A stretch of DNA of 64,000 nt from Phenylobacterium sp. (lineage in GTDB: Bacteria; Pseudomonadota; Alphaproteobacteria; Caulobacterales; Caulobacteraceae), in the NCBI GenBank assembly GCA_018001015.1, contig JAGNIV010000009.1:1-64000 (forward strand), read 5' to 3'. Below are positions 34,978-46,762 of the stretch, piece after piece; the stretch's first letter is position 1; the number at the start of each line of letters is the position of its first letter. Position numbers and translations under genes: made by a program. Under the pieces are notes generated by a model, which saw only the letters and a list, made by a program, of their open reading frames with translations, had not been told where the DNA came from and made no database searches.

Positions 34978-36138
34978 GGCGGCCCGGGACGCGCCGGCCG
35001 AGGCGGCCTCGGGCTCGCGCTGGGTGATGGCGCCGTACCAGCCCAGGCCCTGATAGGTTTCGTAGCCGGGGGTCAGGGCATAGCCGACCGTGACATGGCC
35101 GGCGCCGTAGCTGCCCATGCCCACCGCGTCGGCGGGCAGGCGGAAGGTTTCCTCCAACTCCCCGCGCCGGTCCGACGCGGCCAGCACCTTGCCGGAATGG
35201 TCCAGCAGCAGGACCCGGGAGCGGGCGCGTTCCTCGTCGGTCAACCGGACCCCGTCAACCACCGCCTGGGCCTGGGGTTTCCAGTCGAAGTGGATGCCCA
35301 GAACGCCGATCACCTTCCCGTTGGAAAGCCCGTCCTGGCGGATGGCGGTGGCGTAGGTGGCGACGGGAGCGTTGTTGAGGGCTGGCGCGCGCTCGATGTC
35401 CCAGGCCACGAACTCGTCCCCCGAGGTGGTCTTCATGGCCTGCTGGAACCAGCCGGCGCCGGCCACCGACAGGCCTTGCGTCGCCGGATAGACCTGGGGC
35501 CGGCCGGTCGCCACCACCTTGCCCGCCGCGTCGCAGATCCACAGGTCGAGATAGACGGTATAGGCGTCGAGGATCACCTTCAGCCGGCTGCTGGCATGGC
35601 GCGAGGCCTCGCGTGTCGGCTCGGCGACGCAGGACACGACAGCGGAGTCGGTGGCCCACCAGCGAACGTCACAGGTGCGCTCATAGAGGTTGCGGTCGAT
35701 GATCTCGATGGCGTTCAGCGCCAGGTCAGCCAGCCGCTGGCCGCGCAGGTGGGAAAGGATGGCGCCGCCCACCAGGGACAGTTCCTGCAGGTCGGCGCGG
35801 ACCTGGCTCTCCAGGGCCTGGGCCACCTCGTCGATCTCCTGGGAGATGCGCTTGAATTCCTCCGACACGATGGCGAAGCCGCGCCCCGCCTCGCCGGCGC
35901 GCGCCGCGGTGATCAGGGCGTTGATCGCCAGCATCTTGGCTTCGCGATTGATGGACGAGATCTCGCCGATCTTCGCGCCCGCCACGGAGGACAGGCGCTC
36001 GGAGAGCTCCAGGATGCGTTCCGGGACCAGACTACCGTCGGACTCAGCCAAACCGCATCCTCTTAGGTCGACGCACCACTCCGACGGGATGTCGCTCGGG
36101 CATGCGGACAACGACGGTGGGTCGCGACGAATTATCAA
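34975..36138 (-). CDS. soluble chemotaxis-type signalling protein: N-terminal MCP tip, C-terminal Cache sensor
   Basis: A protein of up to 387 residues with no membrane segment. Residues 50-110 match the signalling tip of methyl-accepting chemotaxis proteins (MLAINALITAARAGEAGRGF, then AIVSEEFKRISQEID). The part from about 150 on looks like a Cache-type sensor: 'RTCDVRWWATDSAV', 'LDAYTVYLDLWICDAAGKVV', split here as YLDLWICDAAGKVVATGRP, then 'VIGVLGIHFDW' and 'YQGLGWYGAITQREP'. The order is the reverse of normal receptors, and the sensor would be cytoplasmic. The signalling part is about 100 residues, much shorter than a full MCP hairpin. TTG at 36051, with AGAGGA upstream, is a credible alternative start that drops 29 unlikely residues. 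A CheW gene lies 20 kb away. Confidence 0.83.
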   Translation of the reverse strand: MIIRRDPPSLSACPSDIPSEWCVDLRGCGLAESDGSLVPERILELSERLSSVAGAKIGEISSINREAKMLAINALITAARAGEAGRGFAIVSEEFKRISQEIDEVAQALESQVRADLQELSLVGGAILSHLRGQRLADLALNAIEIIDRNLYERTCDVRWWATDSAVVSCVAEPTREASRHASSRLKVILDAYTVYLDLWICDAAGKVVATGRPQVYPATQGLSVAGAGWFQQAMKTTSGDEFVAWDIERAPALNNAPVATYATAIRQDGLSNGKVIGVLGIHFDWKPQAQAVVDGVRLTDEERARSRVLLLDHSGKVLAASDRRGELEETFRLPADAVGMGSYGAGHVTVGYALTPGYETYQGLGWYGAITQREPEAASAGASRAA

Positions 36139-36220
36139 AATGTGACGTCGTCGTACTGAAGCGCCTTTTCCTGCAAAAAGGGGGAAATGGCCCGCTTATT
36201 GAGCAGGATATGCTCGTAAA

Positions 36221-37090
36221 TCAGGCAGGGGTCAGGAAGACGTAGCGTTGATAGGGGTCCGCGAGCGCCCAGTCCGTCCCCTCGATGCGCCAGTCCGGGT
36301 AGTTCTGGGCGAGGAAGTCGAGGGTCATGGAGGTGTCGCCATAGGTGGCCTCTCCCTCCACGGTGTCGCGGCCATGCGGCGCGAAGGCGAACCCGTCGGC
36401 GTCGTGCTTGGCCTTAAAGGCGTCGGCCTGGGGCGCATATTCGGGGTTCACCACCCAGTACTCGGGGGGGCGGATGGTGATGACCAGCAGACCGTTCGGA
36501 GCGATGTGCCGACGCAGGGCTGAGAGCGCGGCGTTGGTGGCGTTGCGCGAGGTGTGGGTGAAGACCGAGAAGGCGAACATCACGTCGAAGGCGGCTTCGG
36601 GCGCAGGCAGGCTTGTGGGCAGGTAGTCGGACTGGGCGATATTGCCGACCATCCCCGCCTCACGGCAGAGGCTCACCGCCAGGTCCCAGGGGTCCACGGC
36701 CCAGATCGCCTCGGGATCGGTGTAGTAGTAGAGCATGCGGCTGATGCGGCCGTAGCCGCAGCCGTAGTCCATGATCCTCGCGCCGCTCAGCGACCGATTG
36801 CGCAGGGCGGCGTAGTTGTAGGCGAGCGCCCGGACGAAGCTGACCGTCTGGCCCAGCAGGACCTTGCCGCAGTTGCCGGTGAAGTTGCGCTGAGTCTCGT
36901 CGCTGGCCATGCGCGGCAGCAGCTTGGAGAGCGCCGGGAAGTCCGCGCGCGGCAGGCTGATCATCAGCAGGCCGAAGGCGTCCAGCGACAGACGCGTCCG
37001 CAGGAAGGCGAAGACCTCATTGATCGTCGCGCCGCGCGCTGCCATCGCATCGGCTTCCGCCACGGACTTGGTTTCGTCAGTCAGGAGCAC
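36221..37090 (-). CDS. SAM-dependent methyltransferase, class I
   Basis: A 289-residue protein with a Rossmann-type methyltransferase domain from about residue 100. Motif I is IMDYGCGYGRISRML, the acidic end of strand 2 is WAVDPWDLA, and 'FDVMFAFSVFTHTS' and 'LRRHIAPNGLLVITIRPPEY' follow. The first 100 residues are helical and unlike other domains I know. The substrate is unknown; the arrangement resembles small-molecule or glycan methyltransferases. It stands alone between the chemotaxis-type gene and gyrB, on the same strand as both. Confidence 0.87.
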   Translation of the reverse strand: MLLTDETKSVAEADAMAARGATINEVFAFLRTRLSLDAFGLLMISLPRADFPALSKLLPRMASDETQRNFTGNCGKVLLGQTVSFVRALAYNYAALRNRSLSGARIMDYGCGYGRISRMLYYYTDPEAIWAVDPWDLAVSLCREAGMVGNIAQSDYLPTSLPAPEAAFDVMFAFSVFTHTSRNATNAALSALRRHIAPNGLLVITIRPPEYWVVNPEYAPQADAFKAKHDADGFAFAPHGRDTVEGEATYGDTSMTLDFLAQNYPDWRIEGTDWALADPYQRYVFLTPA

Positions 37091-37174
37091 GGGCGCCCTT
37101 TGGTCAGGTTCGCGGCGAACGCCGCGCGGAGGGGCTTCGTTTGCCCAAACCGCGCGGCCGTTACAAGTCCAGCC

Positions 37175-40819
<3,645 letters not shown>

Positions 40820-40918
40820 GCGGCGGTCTTACAGGGTTCGCACTCGCGCGCGAAGCGGCATGGCCTTGAGCCCGCGTCCGGCGAAGCTAGGGTGGCGTCC
40901 GGGGTGCTCGGGGGCGTG

Positions 40919-42478
40919 ATGCGCGCAGGTTTTTTCGCGGTGGGACTGGCCGCGCTGGCCGTGGCCGGCGCCGCACACCCCGCCCAGCCCCATGTCACGC
41001 CGCCCGACTGGCTGCGCAGACCCGACGCCACCGATATCGCCGACGCCTATCCGCCGGTCGCCAGGGCCCTCGGCGTTGAGGGCCGGGTGGTGATTGGCTG
41101 CAAGGTGGACATCAAGGGGCTGCTGGACGACTGCCAGAGCCTGTCGGCCAAGCCCGCGGGCCTCGGCTTCGCCGCCGCCGCCGTGTCCATGAGCCACGGC
41201 TTCCAAATGACCCCCACCCTGGTCGACGGCAAGCCGGTGGAGGGCGGACGGGTGCGGATTCCGGTCCGCTTCACCCTGGCGGCGGATGACGCCAGGCTGG
41301 TCCTGCCGCCCGTCGCGCCGGCCCTGCTGAACCCTGCGCGGCAGGCCGCCGAGCTGAGTGGCCTGGTGGACCGCTTGGCCGCCATCCGCGCCTCCGAACT
41401 GGACGCGATCGACGCCGACAGCCTGGCGAGCGACCCCGCCGTGGTGACCGACGCCCTGGCCGCCCTGCGCGACGCCCGCACAGACGACCGGACGCGCCTG
41501 GCGAACGCCGTCGCGGGGGCGATCGCGGTCCGGCTGACCACCGCCGAAATCAGCCAGTGGCTCGCCTATCTGAAATCCCCGGGCGCCCGGAAACTGGCGG
41601 CGGACAACGAGACGATCGCCCGCGCCACCGCGGCGGTGCAGGTCGCCCATATCCGGCGGACCATGGCCCGGGCGCGCGAGACCTTCTGCAGGCGGCAGGA
41701 CTGCGTCACCGACATCGACCTGGCGGGCATGCGGCAGCTGGCGCAGGCCGAGGCGCCGATCATCGACAGGCCCGTCTGGGCCCAAGAGCCAAGCCCGGCC
41801 CAGGCCCAGAGCGCCTTTCCCCTGTCGATCCAGGCGTTTCGGCTCAGCGGCTGGGCGATCCTCCAGTGCCGGGTCACCGCGCCCGGCGGGCTGGAAGCCT
41901 GCGAGGTCCTGGTCCAGGGCCCTCGCCGGCTGGGCTTCGGCGCCGGCGCGTTGCGGGCCGCCCGCGCCTATCGTCTGTCACCGGACCTGCTGGCCCAGGG
42001 AGCGGCCGGAGATACGGTCAATGTGCCGGTCTTTTTCCAGACGCCGCGGGACAATCCGTCGGCCGCCATTCCCCCCAAACCCTCCCGCGAGCTGAACCTG
42101 GCGCGGCAGATCGTGCGCGCCCAGGGCCTGGCCGAGCGCGACCAGCAGCTGGGGGATGTCGGACAGCGGCTCTTCAGTTCCGATCGCGGCCTCGACGATG
42201 CGGTGCGCCGTGACGCCGGCGAGGCGTTCCGGGGCGCCCTGATCGAGGACTTCCCGAACCTGCTCGACGCCCAGGCCGCGATCTACGTCGCGACCCTGAC
42301 ACCGGCCCAGCTCACGGACCTGGCGGCCTTCACCCAGAGTCCGACCGGACGTCTCGCCGGCGGCCGAGACGAGGGCTTCAACCGCCTGCTGGCGGCCGTC
42401 CTTGCCGACCTGGAGGCGGAAGACCGCGCCATCACCAGGGCCAGCTTCTGCCGCCTACGGGATTGCCGCCTGGACTAA
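40919..42478 (+). CDS. exported protein with two TonB C-terminal-like domains and DUF2059-like regions
   Basis: A 519-residue protein with a signal peptide (MRAGFFAVGLAALAVAGAAH). Residues 20-120 resemble a TonB C-terminal domain (YPPVARALGVEGRVVIGCKV, then GLGFAAAAVSMSHGFQMTP). A helical stretch with 'LTTAEISQWLAYLKSPGARK' is like DUF2059. Then a second TonB-like domain (RLSGWAILQCRVTAPGGLEA) and a second DUF2059-like stretch (TPAQLTDLAAFTQSPTGR) follow, so the protein is an internal duplication. No N-terminal membrane-bound TonB box region is present. The role is unknown. It lies on the strand opposite to dnaN and recF, between them, and its TAA shares bases with the dnaN stop (CTAA at 42475-42478). 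Confidence 0.78.
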   Translation: MRAGFFAVGLAALAVAGAAHPAQPHVTPPDWLRRPDATDIADAYPPVARALGVEGRVVIGCKVDIKGLLDDCQSLSAKPAGLGFAAAAVSMSHGFQMTPTLVDGKPVEGGRVRIPVRFTLAADDARLVLPPVAPALLNPARQAAELSGLVDRLAAIRASELDAIDADSLASDPAVVTDALAALRDARTDDRTRLANAVAGAIAVRLTTAEISQWLAYLKSPGARKLAADNETIARATAAVQVAHIRRTMARARETFCRRQDCVTDIDLAGMRQLAQAEAPIIDRPVWAQEPSPAQAQSAFPLSIQAFRLSGWAILQCRVTAPGGLEACEVLVQGPRRLGFGAGALRAARAYRLSPDLLAQGAAGDTVNVPVFFQTPRDNPSAAIPPKPSRELNLARQIVRAQGLAERDQQLGDVGQRLFSSDRGLDDAVRRDAGEAFRGALIEDFPNLLDAQAAIYVATLTPAQLTDLAAFTQSPTGRLAGGRDEGFNRLLAAVLADLEAEDRAITRASFCRLRDCRLD

Positions 42479-43593
42479 ACCCGAAGCGGCATCAGGACGT
42501 AGCGGACGTCGGGGTCGGTGGGGTCGAGGACCAGGGCCGGGTCGTTGGGGCCGCCGAAACGGAACTCGGCCATCTCGGCGCCGATCTGGTCGGTGACGTC
42601 CAGCAGGTAGCGGGCGTTGAACGACAGTTCGAAGCTCTCGCCGTCGTAGTCGACCTCGATCTCCTCGACGGCCTGGCCGGCTTCCATGTTGCGGACGGTG
42701 AGGATCACCCGGCCGGGCTCGATGGCCATGCGCACCGAGCGGCTCTTCTCGGCCGAGATGGTGGCCACCCGGTCCACGGCCTTGGCGAACAGTTTGTTGT
42801 CCACCATCATCACCCGGTCGTTGTCGCGCGGAATGACCCGGACATAGTCGGGGAAGTTGCCGTCGATGACCTTGGAGGTCAGGGCCGCGCCGCCGAATTC
42901 GAAGCGCACCTTCTGGGGGCTGAGCGCCAGGTCGACGCTCTCGCCGGCGTCCTCCAGCAGGCGCCGCGCCTCGTTGACGGTCTTGCGGGGGACGATGACG
43001 CCGGGGGTTCCGGCCGAACCCTCGGGCGCGATCATCTCGGCAAGGGCCAGGCGGTGGCCGTCGGTGGCCACGGCGCGCAGCTTGGCCACCCCGCCCTCCA
43101 CCACCGAGTGGAGGTAGAGGCCGTTCAGATAATAGCGGGTCTCCTCGGTGGAGATCGCGAACTTGGTCTTGTCGATCAGGCGGATCAGGTCGCCGACATC
43201 GACGCCGATGCGGCCCGACAGGCCATCCGACGACATCACCGGGAAATCCCCGGCCGGCAGGACCGGAAGGTTGAAGCGCGAGCGGCCGGCGGCCACGGTC
43301 AGGCGCGGATCCTCGCCGGTGAAGGACAGCGACACATCGGCGCCGTCCGGCAGCTTGCGGACGATCTCATACAGGGTATGGGCCGGCGCGGTGATCTGGC
43401 CGGGCTGCTCCACCTGGGCGAAGGCCTCGTCGATGATCTCCATGTCGAGATCGGTGGCCGAGAAGGTCAGGCGCTCGCCCTCGGCCGAGAGCAGCACATT
43501 GGAGAGGATCGGGATAGTGTTTCGGCGTTCCACCGCGCTTTGCACATGCCCGAGCGCCTTCAGAAGCGCCGCCCGCTCGATCGTCAATTTCAT
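42475..43593 (-). CDS. dnaN: DNA polymerase III subunit beta (sliding clamp)
   Basis: The replication clamp, 372 residues, made of three similar domains. It starts 'MKLTIERAALLKALGHVQSA', contains 'VRKLPDGADVSLSF' and ends YVLMPLRV, which is highly typical. It binds polymerase III, ligase, MutS and other clamp-motif proteins. It is transcribed away from polA, with a 204-base divergent gap (43594-43797) that must hold both promoters; I see no clear operator there. dnaA is not in the window. Confidence 0.97.
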   Translation of the reverse strand: MKLTIERAALLKALGHVQSAVERRNTIPILSNVLLSAEGERLTFSATDLDMEIIDEAFAQVEQPGQITAPAHTLYEIVRKLPDGADVSLSFTGEDPRLTVAAGRSRFNLPVLPAGDFPVMSSDGLSGRIGVDVGDLIRLIDKTKFAISTEETRYYLNGLYLHSVVEGGVAKLRAVATDGHRLALAEMIAPEGSAGTPGVIVPRKTVNEARRLLEDAGESVDLALSPQKVRFEFGGAALTSKVIDGNFPDYVRVIPRDNDRVMMVDNKLFAKAVDRVATISAEKSRSVRMAIEPGRVILTVRNMEAGQAVEEIEVDYDGESFELSFNARYLLDVTDQIGAEMAEFRFGGPNDPALVLDPTDPDVRYVLMPLRV

Positions 43594-43797
43594 GGTCAGT
43601 CCGAACCTGTAGCCAACGGCGCGCAGTCACGCCGCCGCCCCCCGAGGAGGAAAGGACTTGCGACTTTAACCGAAATGCCGCCGCGCGGAAGGGGGGCGGG
43701 GCGCCTCGTTTGTGGAAGGCGAAGTTATGTGGCGTTGGGCCGCGTCATGGGGGTCTGCGCAGGTGACCATCGACCTCTACGCGCCTATCTTGACCCC

Positions 43798-46662
43798 ATG
43801 ACCGACACGCCGATCACAGACGCCCCGCCCTTGCCCGACCTGCCCCGCGACAACACCCAGGACGGACCGGCGGTCCGGCTCTATCTGGTGGACGGGTCGG
43901 GGTTCATCTTCCGGGCCTTCCACGCCCTGCCGCCGCTGACCCGCAAGAGCGACGGCCTGCCGATCGGCGCCGTGTCGGGCTTCTGCAACATGCTGTGGAA
44001 GCTGCTGGTGGACATGAAGGCGCAGACCGATGCGCCCACCCACCTGGCCGTGGTCTTCGACCATTCGGAGAAGACCTTCCGCAACACGCTCTATGACCAG
44101 TACAAGGCCCACCGCCCGCCGGCGCCGGAAGATCTGGTCCCGCAGTTCCCCCTGGTGCGGGAGGCCACCCGGGCCTTCGGCGTCCCCAGCTTGGAACTGC
44201 CGGGCTACGAGGCCGACGACATTATCGCCGCCTATGCCTGCAAGGTGCGCGACATGGGGGGCGAGGTGCGCATCATCTCCTCCGACAAGGACCTGATGCA
44301 GCTGGTGGGGGATCGGGTGTTCATGATGGACACCATGAAGAACCTGCTGATCGGCCGCGAGCAGGTGATCGAGAAGTTCGGGGTGCCTCCGGAAAAGGTG
44401 GTGGACGTCCAGTCCCTGTGCGGCGACAGCGTCGACAATGTGCCGGGCGCCCCCGGCATCGGCGTCAAGACCGCCGCCCTGCTGATCAACGAGTATGGCG
44501 ACCTCGACACCCTGCTGGCCCGCGCGGGTGAGATCAAACAGGACAAGCGCCGCCAGACCCTGATCGACTTCGCCGACCAGATCCGGCTGTCGCGCCAGCT
44601 GGTGCAGCTGGACTGCGACACCCCCCTGCCCTCCCCCATCGACGATCTCAGGGTGGCCGAGCCGACCGCGGAGATCCTGGCCGCCTTCCTGGAGGAGATG
44701 GGCCTGCACACCCTGGGCCGCCGGGTGGCCAGCGGCGGCGGCGGGACCCGCGCCCCTGCCGCGCCGGCGACCTCGGCCCCGCGCCCCGCGCCGGTCACCG
44801 ACCATGGCGCCATCGACGTCACCAAGTATGTCTGTGTCCGCGACCTGGAGACCCTCGACGCCTGGATCGCCAGGGCCCATGGCGCCGGCGTCATCGCCTT
44901 CGACACCGAGACCGACTCGCTGTCGTCAGCGAACGCCGGGCTGTGCGGGGTGTCGCTGGCCATTGCGCCGGGCGAGGCCTGCTACATCCCGGTGGGCCAC
45001 GAGCACGAGGGCGGACTGGCGTTCGACGCCCCGGCCGACCTGACCCAGATCCCCCACGACGAGGTGATCGCCCGGCTGAAGCCCCTGTTGGAGGACCCGA
45101 GCGTCCTGAAGGTGGCGCAGAACGCCAAGTACGACATCGCCGTCCTGTCGCGCCAGGGCGTCAACGTGTCCCCCATCGAGGACACCATGCTGATCAGCTA
45201 TGTGCTGGAGGCTGGCCTGCACAAGAGCCACGGCATGGACGAGCTCTCCAAGCGCTGGCTGGACCATGAGCCGATCGCCTTCAAGCAGGTGGCCGGGACC
45301 GGCAAGGCGCAGAAGAGCTTCAAGCACGTGCCGCTGGAGCCGGCGACCTGCTACGCCGCCGAGGACGCCGACGTCACCCTGCGGCTCTATCTGATGCTGC
45401 GGCCACGCGTCGCCGCCGAGGGCCTGCTCACGGTCTATGAGACCCTGGAACGCCCGATGCCGGCGGTCCTGGCGCAGATGGAGATCGAGGGCATCCGCAT
45501 CGATCCCGACCAGCTGGCCCGGCTGAGCCATGACTTCTCGGTGCGGATGACCGAGCTGGAGGCCCAGGCCCATGCGCTGGCTGGCCGGCCCTTCAACCTC
45601 GGCAGCCCCAAGCAGATTGGCGAGGTGCTCTATCAGGAGATGGGCCTGGCCTCGAAGAAGACCACGGCGACGGGCGCCCAGGGGACCGACGCCTCGATCC
45701 TCGAGGACCTGGCCGCCGCCGGCCACGAACTGCCCCGGGTGCTGCTGGACTGGCGCCAGCTGTCGAAGCTGAAGGGCACCTATACCGACAACCTGGCCGC
45801 CGCGATCTCGCCGCGCACCAACCGCGTCCACACCTCCTATGCCCTGGGCGCCACCACGACGGGCCGGCTCTCGTCCTCCGACCCCAACCTGCAGAACATC
45901 CCGGTCCGCACCGAGGAGGGCCGCAAGATCCGCAAGGCCTTCATCGCCGAGCCGGGCCACGTGCTGATCAGCGCCGACTACAGCCAGATCGAACTGCGCC
46001 TGCTGGCCCATGTCGGCGACATCCCGCAGCTGAAGAAGGCCTTCCTCGACGGCCTGGACATCCACGCGGCCACCGCTTCGGAGATGTTCGGCGTGCCGGT
46101 CGAAGGCATGCCCGCCGAGACGCGGCGCCGCGCCAAGGCGATCAATTTCGGCATCGTCTACGGCATCTCGGCCTTCGGCCTGGCCAACCAGCTCTCCATC
46201 CCGCAGGACGAGGCCGGGGCCTATATCAAGACCTATTTCGAGCGCTTCCCCGGCATCCGCACCTATATGGACCGCGCTAAGCAGGAGGCCCGCAGCCAGG
46301 GCTTCGTCAGCACCATCTTCGGCCGCAAGGTCAATATCCCGGCGGTCTATTCCAAATCCCAGGCCGAGCGGGCGTTCGGCGACCGGGCGGCGATCAACGC
46401 CCCCCTGCAGGGCGCCGCGGCCGACATCATCCGCCGGGCCATGATCCGCATGCCCGCCGCGCTGAAGGCGTCCGGTCTCAAGGCGCGCATGCTGCTGCAG
46501 GTCCACGACGAACTGGTCTTCGAGGCCCCCGAAGCCGAGGCCGACGAGCTGATCAAGGTCGCCAAGCGGGTCATGGAACAGGCCGCCGAACCGGTGGTGG
46601 CGCTGTCGGTGCCCCTGGTGGTGGAGGCCCGCGCCGCCAAGAACTGGGACGACGCTCACTAG
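43798..46662 (+). CDS. polA: DNA polymerase I
   Basis: Replaces RNA primers and fills repair gaps. The 954-residue protein has the 5'-3' exonuclease (from VRLYLVDGSGFIFRAFHALP, with GYEADDIIAAYA and SSDKDLMQLV), a 3'-5' exonuclease with intact acidic residues (VIAFDTETDSL, then KVAQNAKYDIAVL and IEDTMLISYVLEAG), and the polymerase domain with motif A LISADYSQIELRLLAH, motif B RRRAKAINFGIVYGISAFG and motif C LLQVHDELVFEAP. The start ATG 43798 was chosen because the open frame continues far upstream through the antisense of dnaN. A linker rich in Ala and Pro lies near residues 310-335. Confidence 0.97.
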   Translation: MTDTPITDAPPLPDLPRDNTQDGPAVRLYLVDGSGFIFRAFHALPPLTRKSDGLPIGAVSGFCNMLWKLLVDMKAQTDAPTHLAVVFDHSEKTFRNTLYDQYKAHRPPAPEDLVPQFPLVREATRAFGVPSLELPGYEADDIIAAYACKVRDMGGEVRIISSDKDLMQLVGDRVFMMDTMKNLLIGREQVIEKFGVPPEKVVDVQSLCGDSVDNVPGAPGIGVKTAALLINEYGDLDTLLARAGEIKQDKRRQTLIDFADQIRLSRQLVQLDCDTPLPSPIDDLRVAEPTAEILAAFLEEMGLHTLGRRVASGGGGTRAPAAPATSAPRPAPVTDHGAIDVTKYVCVRDLETLDAWIARAHGAGVIAFDTETDSLSSANAGLCGVSLAIAPGEACYIPVGHEHEGGLAFDAPADLTQIPHDEVIARLKPLLEDPSVLKVAQNAKYDIAVLSRQGVNVSPIEDTMLISYVLEAGLHKSHGMDELSKRWLDHEPIAFKQVAGTGKAQKSFKHVPLEPATCYAAEDADVTLRLYLMLRPRVAAEGLLTVYETLERPMPAVLAQMEIEGIRIDPDQLARLSHDFSVRMTELEAQAHALAGRPFNLGSPKQIGEVLYQEMGLASKKTTATGAQGTDASILEDLAAAGHELPRVLLDWRQLSKLKGTYTDNLAAAISPRTNRVHTSYALGATTTGRLSSSDPNLQNIPVRTEEGRKIRKAFIAEPGHVLISADYSQIELRLLAHVGDIPQLKKAFLDGLDIHAATASEMFGVPVEGMPAETRRRAKAINFGIVYGISAFGLANQLSIPQDEAGAYIKTYFERFPGIRTYMDRAKQEARSQGFVSTIFGRKVNIPAVYSKSQAERAFGDRAAINAPLQGAAADIIRRAMIRMPAALKASGLKARMLLQVHDELVFEAPEAEADELIKVAKRVMEQAAEPVVALSVPLVVEARAAKNWDDAH

Positions 46663-46762
46663 CCGAACTTGCGATAGGGGCGTCTAATCTTCCCGTGGCG
46701 TCCGCGCCGCGATTTCAAGAGACAGAACATTTCGCGCCCCAGATCGGCGCGGGGGGAAGCCC

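Noticed and set aside
42463-43797. 445-codon upstream extension of polA
   Set aside because: It is antisense to dnaN, and the DNA polymerase I family starts near the ATG at 43798.
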